A DNA stretch of 64,000 nucleotides from Streptomyces aureoverticillatus (GCF_014649395.1 NZ_BMSY01000007.1:310001-374000), one strand, 5' to 3'. Shown: positions 36,558-46,267, counted from the first letter of the stretch. The notes: a model not told the origin generated them from the letters alone. A program made the numbers and translations.

Positions 36558-37790
36558 CTAGCCGCCGAACTCCTGCAGGCCCTTGAGCGCCTGGTCAAGG
36601 AGCGCCTGGCGACCGTCGAGCTCCTTCTGGAGCTTGTCGGCCTTGGCGTTGTTGCCCGCCTCGCGCGCCTTCTCGATCTGGCCCCGGAGCTTGTCGACGG
36701 CGGCCTGGAGCTGGCCGGTCAGGCCCTCGGCCCGAGCCCGCGCCTCCGGGTTCGTCCGGCGCCACTCGGCCTCCTCGGACTCCTGCAGCGCCCGCTCCAC
36801 CGCGTGCATCCGGCCCTCGACCTTCGGCCGGGCGTCGCGCGGGACGTGGCCGATGGCCTCCCAGCGCTCGTTGATGGCGCGGAAGGCCGCCCGGGCCGCC
36901 TTCAGATCCGTCACCGGGACGAGCTTCTCGGCCTCCTCGGCCAGCTCCTCCTTGAGCTTCAGGTTCTCCGCCTGCTCGGCGTCGCGCTCGGCGAACACCG
37001 AGCTGCGGGCGGCGAAGAAGACGTCCTGGGCGCCGCGGAAGCGGTTCCACAGGTCGTCCTCGTGCTCGCGCTGCGCGCGGCCCGCCGCCTTCCAGTCGGC
37101 CATCAGCTCGCGGTAGCGCGCGGCCGTGGGGCCCCAGTCCGTCGAGCCCGACAGCGACTCGGCCTCCGCGACCAGCTTCTCCTTGGCCTTGCGGGCCTCC
37201 TCGCGCTGCGCGTCGAGCGACGCGAAGTGGGCCTTGCGGCGCTTGGAGAACGCCGAGCGGGCGTGCGAGAAGCGGTGCCACAGCTCGTCGTCGGACTTGC
37301 GGTCGAGGCGCGGCAGCCCCTTCCACGTGTCCACCAGGGCCCGCAGCCGCTCGCCCGCCGCGCGCCACTGCTCGCTCTGCGCCAGCTCCTCGGCCTCCGC
37401 GACCAGCGCCTCCTTGGCGTGCCGCGCCTCGTCCGACTGCTTGGCCTTCTGCGCCTTGCGCTCCTCACGGCGCGCCTCGACGGTCTCGACCAGCTTGTCG
37501 AGCCGCTTGCTCAGCGCGTCCAGGTCGCCGACGGCATGCGCCTCGTCGACCTGCTGGCGCAGATGGTCGATGGCGGTCGTCGCGTCCTTGGCCGACAGAT
37601 CGGTCGTCTTCACCCGGCGCTCGAGAAGTCCGATCTCGACGACCAGACCGTCGTACTTGCGCTCGAAATAGGCCAGGGCCTCCTCGGGAGAACCTGCCTG
37701 CCACGAACCGACCACTCGCTCGCCGCCGTCGGCCGTACGCACGTACACGGTCCCCGTCTCGTCGACGCGGCCCCACGGGTCGCTGCTCAC
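36558..37790 (-). CDS. DUF349 repeat protein
   Basis: 410 residues, almost all alpha-helical, with repeated DUF349 units (ELWHRFSHARSAFSKRRKAHF; DLWNRFRGAQDVFFAARSSVF; AAFRAINERWEAIGHVPRD). Rich in Lys, Arg and Glu; long coiled-coil regions around 60-130. The family's function is unknown, though some members affect stress responses. GTG 37790 is chosen because ggaggagg precedes it at 5-6 nt. Convergent with relA. Confidence 0.88.
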   Translation of the reverse strand: MSSDPWGRVDETGTVYVRTADGGERVVGSWQAGSPEEALAYFERKYDGLVVEIGLLERRVKTTDLSAKDATTAIDHLRQQVDEAHAVGDLDALSKRLDKLVETVEARREERKAQKAKQSDEARHAKEALVAEAEELAQSEQWRAAGERLRALVDTWKGLPRLDRKSDDELWHRFSHARSAFSKRRKAHFASLDAQREEARKAKEKLVAEAESLSGSTDWGPTAARYRELMADWKAAGRAQREHEDDLWNRFRGAQDVFFAARSSVFAERDAEQAENLKLKEELAEEAEKLVPVTDLKAARAAFRAINERWEAIGHVPRDARPKVEGRMHAVERALQESEEAEWRRTNPEARARAEGLTGQLQAAVDKLRGQIEKAREAGNNAKADKLQKELDGRQALLDQALKGLQEFGG

Positions 37791-37923
37791 AGCGCCTCCT
37801 CCACATGATGCCTGCGCAGGGCCACAGGCCCCCGGCATCGTCCACAGTTTCGTCACCGCCAACATAGGCGACCGGCGGGGCGGCTGTCCGCATCCAGCGC
37901 GGGCGAAATTCGCCTGCCCGAGG

Positions 37924-38751
37924 TCAGGATTTACGGACGGTGGCCTTGTCGATGACCACCGTCGCGTTCGGCGTCCCGTCGCCCTGTCCGCTGCTCTCGC
38001 CGGCCGCGGCGATCTTCTTCAGGACCTTCATGCCGGCCGCCGAGATGGTGCCGAACGGCGTGTAGTCGGGCGGCAACTGGGAGTCCTGGTAGACGAGGAA
38101 GAACTGGCTGCCGCCGGTGTCGCGGCCCTGCTTCTTCTGCGCGTTGTACCGGTTCGCCATGGCGACCGTGCCCGCCGGATACACATTGCCCCGCAGCCGC
38201 TTGTCCTTCAGATTCTCGTCCGGAAGGGAGTACCCGGGGTCGCCCTCGCCGGTGCCCTTCGGGTCGCCGCACTGCAGGACGTTGACGTTGCCCGCGGTGA
38301 GCCGGTGGCACTTGGTGTGGTCCAAGTACCCCTTGTTCACCAGGAAATTGAACGAGTTGACGGTGTGCGGGGCCTTCGCCGCGTCCATGTCGATGCCGAT
38401 GTCGCCGCACGTGGTGGCCAGCTTCATCTCGTACGAAGCCGACTTGTCGATCGTCAGTGCCGGCTCCTTCTTGAAGCCGAGCGGCTTGATCTTGCCGGGC
38501 GCGGGCTCCCTGCAGGGGTCCTCGGGCTTGCTCGGCGTCGGCTGCGGGGCCGCGTCGTCCTTCGTCGAGCCGCCGTCGTCGAAGGCGCCCGCCGCGTACG
38601 ACACCGCTCCGCCGGCCACCACCACGGCGAGCGCGCCCGCGATCACCGCGTTGCGCGTCCGGCGCCGGCGTCGCGCGGCCTCCCGCCGCTGCTGCTGCCG
38701 CAAGAACTTCTCCCGTGCGAGCTGCTTGCGCCGCTGTTCCTGGCTGACCAC
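37924..38751 (-). CDS. Membrane-anchored cyclophilin-type peptidyl-prolyl isomerase
   Basis: 275 residues. An N-terminal Arg/Gln-rich stretch, one membrane segment (NAVIAGALAVVVAGGAVSYAAGAF, about 34-57), a Pro/Asp linker, then a cyclophilin domain (TVNSFNFLVNKGYLDHTKCHR; GGSQFFLVYQDSQLPPDYTPFG). It lies outside the membrane and should speed folding of exported proteins. Several active-site residues differ from human CypA, as is usual in this group. GTG 38751 has aaggag 8-9 nt upstream. Divergent from the MBL gene across 167 bp. Confidence 0.88.
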   Translation of the reverse strand: MVSQEQRRKQLAREKFLRQQQRREAARRRRRTRNAVIAGALAVVVAGGAVSYAAGAFDDGGSTKDDAAPQPTPSKPEDPCREPAPGKIKPLGFKKEPALTIDKSASYEMKLATTCGDIGIDMDAAKAPHTVNSFNFLVNKGYLDHTKCHRLTAGNVNVLQCGDPKGTGEGDPGYSLPDENLKDKRLRGNVYPAGTVAMANRYNAQKKQGRDTGGSQFFLVYQDSQLPPDYTPFGTISAAGMKVLKKIAAAGESSGQGDGTPNATVVIDKATVRKS

Positions 38752-38918
38752 CGGGTGCACTCCTTGTACGTCTGGGTTAGCCCCGTACCGTATACGGGTT
38801 GGCTGTGGAATCGGCAGCGCCGGTAGGCTCTGATCTGCCGCAATCTCCGCAGCCACCTCCACTGCCTGCTCCACCGGACTCCACCGGATTCCGCCGGACG
38901 ACGAAACGAAGGACGATC

Positions 38919-39632
38919 GTGCTCATTGCCGGGTTTCCCGCCGGGGCCTGGGGCACCAACTGCTACCTGGTCGCCCCCGCCGCGGGCGAGGAGTGCGTGA
39001 TCATCGACCCGGGGCATCAGGCCACCGAGGGAGTCGAGGAAGCGCTCAGGAAGCATCGGCTCAAGCCCGTCGCCGTCATCCTCACGCACGGCCACATCGA
39101 CCACGTCGCCTCGGTCGTCCCGGTCTGCGGAGCGCACGACGTGCCCGCGTGGATCCACCCCGAGGACCGGTACATGATGAGCGACCCGGAGAAGGCCCTC
39201 GGCCGCTCCATCGGGATGCCGCTCATGGGCGAGCTGACGGTCGGCGAGCCCGACGACGTGCAGGAGCTGACGGACGGGTCCCGCCTGAAGCTGGCCGGGC
39301 TCGACTTCTCCGTCGCCCACGCGCCGGGGCATACGAAGGGGTCGGTGACCTTCCAGATGCCCGAGACGGCCGAGATCCCCTCGGTCTTCTTCTCGGGCGA
39401 TCTGCTCTTCGCCGGCTCCATCGGACGCACGGACCTGCCCGGCGGCTCCCACGCCGAGATCCTCGACTCGCTGGGCCGGGTGTGCCTGCCGCTCGACGAC
39501 TCGACCGTGGTGCTGTCCGGCCACGGCCCCCAGACGACCATCGGCCAGGAGCGCGCCACCAACCCGTATCTGCGGCAGGTGGCCGCCGGCCTGGGCGCGG
39601 ACACCACGTCCGCCCCTCGACGAGGAATGTGA
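38919..39632 (+). CDS. Metallo-beta-lactamase-fold hydrolase (glyoxalase II-like)
   Basis: 237 residues. The metal-binding THGHIDH (56-62), HAPGHTKGS, FSGDLLFAGSIGRTDL and the final SGHGP are all present, as in glyoxalase II and YcbL-type hydrolases. The substrate thioester is unknown. GTG 38919 is chosen because aagga lies 6-7 nt before it and the protein starts with the first beta strand; TAGGCT (38824-38829) may be its -10. hisS follows after 15 bp, likely in one operon. Confidence 0.88.
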   Translation: MLIAGFPAGAWGTNCYLVAPAAGEECVIIDPGHQATEGVEEALRKHRLKPVAVILTHGHIDHVASVVPVCGAHDVPAWIHPEDRYMMSDPEKALGRSIGMPLMGELTVGEPDDVQELTDGSRLKLAGLDFSVAHAPGHTKGSVTFQMPETAEIPSVFFSGDLLFAGSIGRTDLPGGSHAEILDSLGRVCLPLDDSTVVLSGHGPQTTIGQERATNPYLRQVAAGLGADTTSAPRRGM

Positions 39633-39647
39633 CGAGAGACTTCTCAA

Positions 39648-40931
39648 GTGAGCACCTTCAAGGCCCCCAAGGGCACCTACGACCTGCTGCCGCCGGACTC
39701 CGCGAGCTACCTCGCGGTGCGCGAGGCCATCGCGGCGCCGCTGCGCAACTCCGGGTACGGCTACGTCGAGACGCCCGGCTTCGAGAACGTCGAGCTGTTC
39801 TCGCGCGGCGTGGGCGAGTCCACGGACATCGTCACCAAGGAGATGTACGCGTTCACCACGCGCGGCGGCGACCGGCTCGCGCTGCGCCCCGAAGGCACCG
39901 CCTCCGTGCTGCGCGCCGCCTTGGAGGCGAACCTGCACAAGGCCGGCAACCTCCCGGTCAAGCTCTGGTACTCGGGCTCGTACTACCGCTACGAGCGCCC
40001 GCAGAAGGGCCGCTACCGCCACTTCTCGCAGGTCGGTGCCGAGGCGATCGGCGCCGAGGACCCGGCCCTCGACGCCGAGCTGATCATCCTGGCCGACCAG
40101 GCGTACCGCTCGCTCGGCCTCAAGGAGTTCCGCATCCTGCTGAACTCCCTCGGCGACAAGGAGTGCCGCCCCGTCTACCGCGCCGCCCTCCAGGACTTCC
40201 TGCGCGGGCTCGACCTGGACGAGGAGACGCGTCGACGTATCGACATCAACCCGCTCCGCGTCCTGGACGACAAGCGTGACGACGTACAGAAGCAGCTCGT
40301 GGGCGCGCCCATGCTGCGCGACTACCTGTGCGACGCCTGCAAGGCGTACCACGAGCAGGTCCGCGAGCTGCTCACCACCGAAGGTGTCGCCTACGAAGAC
40401 GACCCGAAGCTGGTCCGCGGGCTCGACTACTACACCCGCACCACCTTCGAGTTCGTCCACGACGGCCTCGGCTCGCAGTCCGCGGTCGGCGGCGGCGGGC
40501 GCTACGACGGCCTCTCCGAGATGATCGGCGGCCCCGCGCTGCCGTCCGTCGGCTGGGCCCTCGGCGTGGACCGCACGGTGCTTGCCCTGGAGGCGGAGGG
40601 CGTCACGCTCGACCTGCCCCCGGCGACCAGCGTGTTCGCGGTGCCGCTCGGCGAGGAGGCGCGGCGGGTGCTGTTCGCCAAGGTGACCGAGCTGCGCAGG
40701 GCCGGCGTCGCGGCCGACTTCTCGTACGGCGGCAAGGGCCTCAAGGGCGCGATGAAGAACGCCAACCGCAGCGGCGCCCGCTTCACCGTCGTCGCCGGTG
40801 AACGCGACCTCGCCGAGGGCGTCGTCCAGCTCAAGGACATGGAGTCCGGGGAGCAGGAGGCGGTCGCGGTGGAGTCGGTCGTGGACGTCCTGAAGGGCAA
40901 GCTGGACACACAGGCACGTACGGCACAATGA
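39648..40931 (+). CDS. hisS: Histidyl-tRNA synthetase
   Basis: 427 residues. Class II core with FKAPKGTYDLLPPDS at the start, motif 2 (YSGSYYRYERPQKGRYRHFSQ), the histidine-specific LVRGLDYYTRTTFE, motif 3 (PSVGWALGVDRT) and the C-terminal anticodon domain. GTG start with gacgagaga weakly complementary upstream. Downstream VKOR gene follows after 37 bp. Confidence 0.97.
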   Translation: MSTFKAPKGTYDLLPPDSASYLAVREAIAAPLRNSGYGYVETPGFENVELFSRGVGESTDIVTKEMYAFTTRGGDRLALRPEGTASVLRAALEANLHKAGNLPVKLWYSGSYYRYERPQKGRYRHFSQVGAEAIGAEDPALDAELIILADQAYRSLGLKEFRILLNSLGDKECRPVYRAALQDFLRGLDLDEETRRRIDINPLRVLDDKRDDVQKQLVGAPMLRDYLCDACKAYHEQVRELLTTEGVAYEDDPKLVRGLDYYTRTTFEFVHDGLGSQSAVGGGGRYDGLSEMIGGPALPSVGWALGVDRTVLALEAEGVTLDLPPATSVFAVPLGEEARRVLFAKVTELRRAGVAADFSYGGKGLKGAMKNANRSGARFTVVAGERDLAEGVVQLKDMESGEQEAVAVESVVDVLKGKLDTQARTAQ

Positions 40932-40968
40932 GCCTGCCCCAGGCCACCACGAGCGACGGAACGGCGTG

Positions 40969-41622
40969 ATGAGCAAACCGATGTCTGTGAAGCAGCCAGT
41001 CAAGGACGGCGCCGCGGCGGGCGCGGATCACGAGGGTGCGCCGGGGGCGGCCGGTGGCAGCCGGGCGCTCGCGCTGCTCCTGGTGATCACCGGCGCGGCC
41101 GGACTGCTCGCCTCCTGGATCATCACGCTCGACAAGTTCGAGCTCCTGAAGGACCCGAACTTCCAGCCGGGATGCAGCATCAACCCGGTGGTGGCCTGCG
41201 GCAGCATCATGAAGAGCGACCAGGCGGAGGCGTTCGGTTTCCCGAACCCGATGCTGGGCCTCGCCACGTACGCCGTCGTGATCGGTGTGGGGATGAGCCT
41301 GCTGGGGCGGGCGCGGTTCCCGCGCTGGTACTGGCTGACGTTCAACGCGGGCACGCTGTTCGGCGTCGGATTCTGCACCTGGCTGATGTTCCAGTCCCTG
41401 TACCGGATCAACGCGCTGTGCCTGTGGTGCTGCCTGGCGTGGGCGGCCACCATCCTCATGTTCTGGTACGTCACTGCCTTCAACGTCCGCAACGGCTTCC
41501 TGCCCGCGCCGCGCTGGGTGAAGACGTTCTTCGAGGACTTCACGTGGGCGCTGCCCGTCATGCACCTCGGGGTCGTCGCCGTGCTGATCTTCACGCGGTG
41601 GGGCGCCGACCTCTGGGCCTGA
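40969..41622 (+). CDS. Vitamin K epoxide reductase (VKOR) family membrane protein
   Basis: 217 residues, four or five membrane segments. The conserved loop cysteines Cys69 and Cys77 (PGCSINPVVACGSI) and active-site CLWC (Cys153-Cys156) are present. In actinobacteria VKOR reoxidises extracellular DsbA using quinones, in place of DsbB. There is no fused thioredoxin domain. ATG 40969 and GTG 40966 are equivalent; the ATG is chosen. It may share a transcript with hisS. Confidence 0.9.
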   Translation: MSKPMSVKQPVKDGAAAGADHEGAPGAAGGSRALALLLVITGAAGLLASWIITLDKFELLKDPNFQPGCSINPVVACGSIMKSDQAEAFGFPNPMLGLATYAVVIGVGMSLLGRARFPRWYWLTFNAGTLFGVGFCTWLMFQSLYRINALCLWCCLAWAATILMFWYVTAFNVRNGFLPAPRWVKTFFEDFTWALPVMHLGVVAVLIFTRWGADLWA

Positions 41623-41679
41623 CCGCCCGCTCCGGCCGCCCCGGCCGGATTGTCAGTGGGGTGACATAGGGTTTTCGAC

Positions 41680-43032
41680 GTGGAGCCCGACCTGTTCACC
41701 GCCGCAGCAGAAGACCGCCAGGAGAAGGACCCGTCAGCGAGTCCGCTGGCGGTCCGGATGCGCCCGCGCACGCTCGATGAAGTCGTCGGCCAGCAGCATC
41801 TGCTGCGGCCGGGGTCGCCGCTGCGCCGTCTCGTCGAAGGCAGCGGCGGCCCCGCCGGGCCGTCGTCGGTGTTCCTGTGGGGCCCGCCCGGCATCGGCAA
41901 GACGACCCTCGCGTATGTCGTCTCCAAGGCGACGAACAAGCGCTTCGTGGAGCTCTCCGCGATCACCGCGGGCGTCAAGGAGGTCCGCTCGGTCATCGAC
42001 GGCGCCCGCCGCGCGATGGGCGGCCACGGCAAGGAGACCGTCCTCTTCCTCGACGAGATCCACCGCTTCAGCAAGGCCCAGCAGGACTCCCTGCTGCCCG
42101 CGGTCGAGAACCGCTGGGTGACGCTGATCGCCGCGACCACCGAGAACCCGTACTTCTCGGTGATCTCCCCGCTCCTGTCCCGCTCCCTGCTGCTCACCCT
42201 CGAACCGCTGACGGACGACGACCTGCGCGGCCTGCTCAAGCGCGCCCTCACCGAGGAGCGCGGCCTGGGCGGCGCGGTCACCCTGCCCGAGGAGGCCGAG
42301 GACCACATCCTGCGGATCGCGGGCGGCGACGCCCGCCGCGCGCTCACCGCCCTCGAAGCGGGCGCGGGCTCGGCCCTCGCCAAGGGCGAGGAGGAGATCA
42401 CCCTCCAGACCCTGGAGGAGTCGGTCGACCGCGCGGCCGTGAAGTACGACCGCGCGGGAGACCAGCACTACGACGTCGCGAGCGCCCTGATCAAGTCCAT
42501 CCGCGGCTCGGACGTCGACGCGGCCCTGCACTATCTGGCCCGCATGATCGAGGCGGGCGAGGACCCCCGGTTCATCGCGCGCCGCCTGATGATCTCCGCC
42601 AGCGAGGACATCGGCCTGGCCGACCCCACGGCCCTGCCCACCGCGGTCGCCGCGGCCCAGGCCGTCGCCATGATCGGCTTTCCCGAGGCCGCCCTCACCC
42701 TCAGCCACGCCACCATCGCGCTGGCCCTGGCCCCGAAGTCGAACGCCGCGACGACCGCCATAGGCGCCGCCCTCGAAGACGTCCGCAAGGGCCACGCGGG
42801 CCCCGTCCCGCCCCACCTGCGCGACGGCCACTACAAGGGCGCCGCCAAGCTGGGCCACGCCCAGGGCTATGTGTATCCGCACGACCTGCCCGAAGGCATC
42901 GCCGCACAGGAGTACGCCCCGGACGCCCTGCGGGACCGGGAGTACTACACCCCCACCAGGCACGGCGCCGAGGCCCGGTACGCCGACGCCGTCGAGTGGA
43001 CCAGGAAGCACCTCGGTCGCAAGCGGTCCTGA
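41680..43032 (+). CDS. rarA: Replication-associated recombination protein RarA (MgsA)
   Basis: 450 residues of the AAA+ clamp-loader clade. Walker A GPPGIGKTT (about 67-75), Walker B LFLDEIHRF, sensor 1 AATTENPYF, and C-terminal MgsA helices (ARRLMISASEDIGLADP; LALAPKSNA). It acts at stalled replication forks. The GTG start stands 7 nt after TAGGGT (41667-41672), with no ribosome site, so it is a leaderless candidate. Confidence 0.93.
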   Translation: MEPDLFTAAAEDRQEKDPSASPLAVRMRPRTLDEVVGQQHLLRPGSPLRRLVEGSGGPAGPSSVFLWGPPGIGKTTLAYVVSKATNKRFVELSAITAGVKEVRSVIDGARRAMGGHGKETVLFLDEIHRFSKAQQDSLLPAVENRWVTLIAATTENPYFSVISPLLSRSLLLTLEPLTDDDLRGLLKRALTEERGLGGAVTLPEEAEDHILRIAGGDARRALTALEAGAGSALAKGEEEITLQTLEESVDRAAVKYDRAGDQHYDVASALIKSIRGSDVDAALHYLARMIEAGEDPRFIARRLMISASEDIGLADPTALPTAVAAAQAVAMIGFPEAALTLSHATIALALAPKSNAATTAIGAALEDVRKGHAGPVPPHLRDGHYKGAAKLGHAQGYVYPHDLPEGIAAQEYAPDALRDREYYTPTRHGAEARYADAVEWTRKHLGRKRS

Positions 43033-43364
43033 CCGCCCTGTAGAATCCCTCGGAGTGCTGCGTCCCGTGTCCGGTCTCGTACCGGCACCACCAGAACGGG
43101 ACATCCAGCCGGAGCCCCGGCCCTCGGGCGGGGAGTTCCAGGAGCGTCGCGCACCGTTGAAGGTGTCGCGGGCAGCCCACCACCCTCCCGGATCCCGGGA
43201 AACGGTCGGTGGGCCACTCGCGTGCTGCACATAGTGCCCAGACCAGGGAGCGGCTGCCAGGTGAGTCCGACCGACCGGACCCGCCGGGTTTCCCAGGCTG
43301 CGGATGTGACCTCCCCTAACCCTGGTGAAGCCGATTTCGTACAGAAAACAGAGGTGTTTGGTTC
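43033..43364 (+). promoter_or_regulatory. Long leader region of rpsD
   Basis: A 332-bp stretch without a supported gene. TAGAAT at 43041-43046 is a good -10, though its -35 is poor; a start near 43053 would give a leader of about 310 nt. The part before rpsD (43310-43360) is A-rich and carries gaggtg 9 nt before the ATG. S4 autoregulates its own mRNA in other bacteria, so a regulatory leader is plausible, but I cannot draw a known S4-leader structure. Confidence 0.45.
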
Positions 43365-43979
43365 ATGCCGAACCAGTCCCGCCCCAAGGTCAAGAAGTCG
43401 CGTGCTCTTGGCATCGCGCTGACCCCGAAGGCCGTCAAGTACTTCGAGGCCCGCCCCTACCCGCCGGGCGAGCACGGCCGTGGCCGCAAGCAGAACTCGG
43501 ACTACAAGGTCCGTCTGCTCGAGAAGCAGCGGCTGCGCGCGCAGTACGACGTGTCCGAGCGTCAGCTCGTCCGCGCCTACGAGCGTGCCTCCAAGATCCA
43601 GGGCAAGACCGGTGAGGCCCTGATCATCGAGCTGGAGCGTCGTCTCGACGCCCTGGTGCTGCGTTCGGGCATCGCCCGCACCATCTACCAGGCCCGCCAG
43701 ATGGTCGTGCACGGCCACATCGAGGTCAACGGCCACAAGGTCGACAAGCCGTCGTTCCGCGTCAAGCCGGACGACGTCGTCATGGTCCGCGAGCGCAGCC
43801 GCCAGAAGCCGCTGTTCGAGGTCGCGCGCGAGGGTGGCTTCGCCGCCGACGGCGAGACCCCGCGCTACCTCCAGGTGAACCTGAAGGCCCTGGCCTTCCG
43901 CCTGGACCGCGAGCCGAACCGCAAGGAGATCCCCGTGATCTGCGACGAGCAGCTCGTCGTCGAGTACTACGCCCGCTGA
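43365..43979 (+). CDS. rpsD: Small-subunit ribosomal protein S4 (zinc-free type)
   Basis: 204 residues. Starts MPNQSRPKVKKSRALGIALT and contains the S4 RNA-binding motif RLDALVLRSGIARTIYQARQ plus VVHGHIEVNGHKVDKPS. The N-terminal four-cysteine zinc cluster of C+ type S4 proteins is absent. S4 starts assembly of the small ribosomal subunit and binds 16S rRNA. Monocistronic, outside the alpha operon, as usual in Streptomyces. Terminator at 44034-44074. Confidence 0.96.
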   Translation: MPNQSRPKVKKSRALGIALTPKAVKYFEARPYPPGEHGRGRKQNSDYKVRLLEKQRLRAQYDVSERQLVRAYERASKIQGKTGEALIIELERRLDALVLRSGIARTIYQARQMVVHGHIEVNGHKVDKPSFRVKPDDVVMVRERSRQKPLFEVAREGGFAADGETPRYLQVNLKALAFRLDREPNRKEIPVICDEQLVVEYYAR

Positions 43980-44029
43980 CCCGGACGTAAATCCTCGCCT
44001 GCGGCGCAGGTATCGCAGGAATTTCCTGC

Positions 44030-46267
44030 TCAGCCCGCCGTCTCCCCGCCCCGCTTGGTGGGGGAGACGGCGGGTTCGCGCGTTTCCGGGTCCTCCGGCG
44101 GTTCCGGGCTCTCCGGCGGGGCGGTCGCCCCACCACGGCCCGGGCGGCGACCCGCCTCGGCCGCCGCCGTGCGCCGCCCGCGCAGCGCCCGTGACACCGC
44201 CACATCGGGCGGCAGCTCGGCACCGGACCGTACGTACGCCTCGTACCGCTCGTCGCCGAGGCGCCCGCGCGCCCGCGCCTCGCACAGCGCGTGCGGGCCG
44301 CCGAAGTGCTCCGAGCCGAACAGCGGCAGACCCACCGACGGCCAGATCCGCGCCGCCACCCCCTGCAGCACCGCCGCCTCCGCCGCGTCCCCCTCCGCCA
44401 CCGTGAACAGCGCGAGCAGCTCGACCGCGAGCGCCGTGCCCAGCAGGTCGTGGAAGGCGTGGTCCAGGTCCAGGCAGCGGGTGACCAGCTCCCGCGCGCG
44501 GTCGTGCTCGCCGCGCGTCCAGGCCGCGTAGCCGAGGACGTACAGCGCGTATGCCAGCGCCCAGCGCTCGCCGTGGTCCTCGCAGACCCGGCGGGCGTCC
44601 TCGCACAGCTCTTCCGCGTCCCCGAGCGAGCCCTGGAAGGCCAGCGCCATCGCCAGCTCGACCTGGCCCATCAGGACATTGCTGTTCAGCTCGCCGATCC
44701 GCCGGTACTGCTCAAGGGCCGTGCGCAGCAGCCGCTCCGCGCGCGGCATGTCGTCCGTGACCAGCGCGAGACAGCCGAGGCGGTGCACGGCGTACGCCGT
44801 GGCGACGGCGCTGCCCGTGCGCTCCGCGGTGTCCTGGCACTCCTGGAGCGCGCACAGCGCGGGCACCGTGTCGCCCTGGAGGATCGCCACATAGCCGAGC
44901 ACCCACAGCGCCTTGAGCCGCGAGTCCTCGTGCGCTCCGTCCAGCTCCACGGCCCGGTCCAGCCAGTGCCTGCCCTCCGCGAGCCGCCCGCAGCCGACCC
45001 AGCAGAACCACAGCGTGCCCGCCAGATACTGGCCCAGGTGCGTCTCTTCGGGATCGGTCAGACAGAACTCCAGGGCCGCCCGCAGATTGGGCAACTCGCA
45101 CTCGACGAGGGTCGCGACCTCCGCCTGCCGGGGCGAGAACCAGTCCAGCTCGCACCAGGTGGCCAGCCCCATGTACCAGTCGCGGTGCCGGCGCCGCATC
45201 CGCGCCGCGTCGCCGGCCGCCTCCAGCCACTCGAAGCCGTACGCCCTGACCGTGTCCAGCATGCGGTAGCGCACACCCGTCGGGCTCTCCTCGCGGGACA
45301 CCACGGACTGCGCGAGCAGCTCGTCGAGCACGTCCAGGACGTCGTCCGCGTGCAGGCCGTCGCCGCTGCACACGTACTCGACCGCCTCCAGGTCGAACGG
45401 CCCGGAGAACACGGAGAGCCGCGCCCACAGCAGCCGCTCCCGCGCCGTGCACAGCTCATGGCTCCAGCCGATCGCCGTACGCAGCGTCTGGTGCCGCGGC
45501 AGCACATCGCGCCGCGCACCGGCCAGCAGCCGGAAGCGGTCGTCCAGGCGGGCCAGGAGCTGGCCGGGGGACAGGGCTCGCAGCCGCCCCGCGGCCAGTT
45601 CCAGGGCGAGCGGGATGCCGTCGAGCCGACGGCACAGCTCGAGGACGTCCGCGCGGTCACGGCCGGCCGGGGCGAAGCCGGGCAGGCAGGCCGCCGCCCG
45701 GTCGGTGAACAGCTCGGCGGCGTCCCGCTCCGGCATCGGCGCGAGCGGCAGGACGCGCTCACCGGCCGTGCCCAGCGGCCTGCGCCCGGCGGCGAGCACG
45801 CGCAGACCCGGGCAGCGCAGCAGCAGATCCCGCACCAGCGAGGCCGTCGCGTCCACCAGGTGCTCGAACCCGTCGACGATCAGCAGCAGTTCACGCCCGG
45901 ACAGCCGGTCGAGGAGCACCTGCCGGGGAGCACGGCGGGTGTGGTCCGTGAGGTCGAGGGCGCTCGCCACGGCGTGCTCGACCAGCTCGGGATCGCGCAC
46001 CGGCGCCAGCTCCACCAGCCAGGCGCCGTCACGCGGGCCGATCTCGGCGGCCACCCGCGCGGCGAGGCGCGACTTGCCCACCCCGCCGACGCCCGTCACG
46101 GTGACCAGGCGCGCGGACGCCAACGCCGAGCGCAGCGCCGCCAGTTCGGTGGACCGGCCGACGAAGGCGGTCAGCTCGGCCGGGAGGTTTCCCGGCACGG
46201 GCGGGCGGCCGGGGGAGCGGGCGGAAGAATCGTTCCGACGATTGTCGGGGCGCTGAGGGCGTCGCAT
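44030..46267 (-). CDS. STAND (NB-ARC/LuxR-like) ATPase with TPR-like repeats, no DNA-binding domain
   Basis: 745 residues. NLPAELTAFVGRSTELAAL, Walker A GVGGVGKSR, Walker B LLLIVDGFEHL and RLDGIPLALELAAGRL form the regulatory ATPase typical of AfsR- and LuxR-like STAND proteins; the C-terminal 400 residues are helical repeats of TPR type. Neither an OmpR/SARP-like N-terminus nor a LuxR helix-turn-helix is present. ATG 46267 is chosen; an upstream extension to 46306 is possible. Signal and partner are unknown. Confidence 0.85.
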   Translation of the reverse strand: MRRPQRPDNRRNDSSARSPGRPPVPGNLPAELTAFVGRSTELAALRSALASARLVTVTGVGGVGKSRLAARVAAEIGPRDGAWLVELAPVRDPELVEHAVASALDLTDHTRRAPRQVLLDRLSGRELLLIVDGFEHLVDATASLVRDLLLRCPGLRVLAAGRRPLGTAGERVLPLAPMPERDAAELFTDRAAACLPGFAPAGRDRADVLELCRRLDGIPLALELAAGRLRALSPGQLLARLDDRFRLLAGARRDVLPRHQTLRTAIGWSHELCTARERLLWARLSVFSGPFDLEAVEYVCSGDGLHADDVLDVLDELLAQSVVSREESPTGVRYRMLDTVRAYGFEWLEAAGDAARMRRRHRDWYMGLATWCELDWFSPRQAEVATLVECELPNLRAALEFCLTDPEETHLGQYLAGTLWFCWVGCGRLAEGRHWLDRAVELDGAHEDSRLKALWVLGYVAILQGDTVPALCALQECQDTAERTGSAVATAYAVHRLGCLALVTDDMPRAERLLRTALEQYRRIGELNSNVLMGQVELAMALAFQGSLGDAEELCEDARRVCEDHGERWALAYALYVLGYAAWTRGEHDRARELVTRCLDLDHAFHDLLGTALAVELLALFTVAEGDAAEAAVLQGVAARIWPSVGLPLFGSEHFGGPHALCEARARGRLGDERYEAYVRSGAELPPDVAVSRALRGRRTAAAEAGRRPGRGGATAPPESPEPPEDPETREPAVSPTKRGGETAG
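44034..44074. terminator. Terminator of rpsD inside the 3' end of the convergent gene
   Basis: A perfect 14-bp stem (cccgccgtctcccc/ggggagacggcggg) with a 13-nt loop lies about 55 nt after the rpsD stop and within the last codons of the convergent STAND ATPase gene. Confidence 0.5.
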
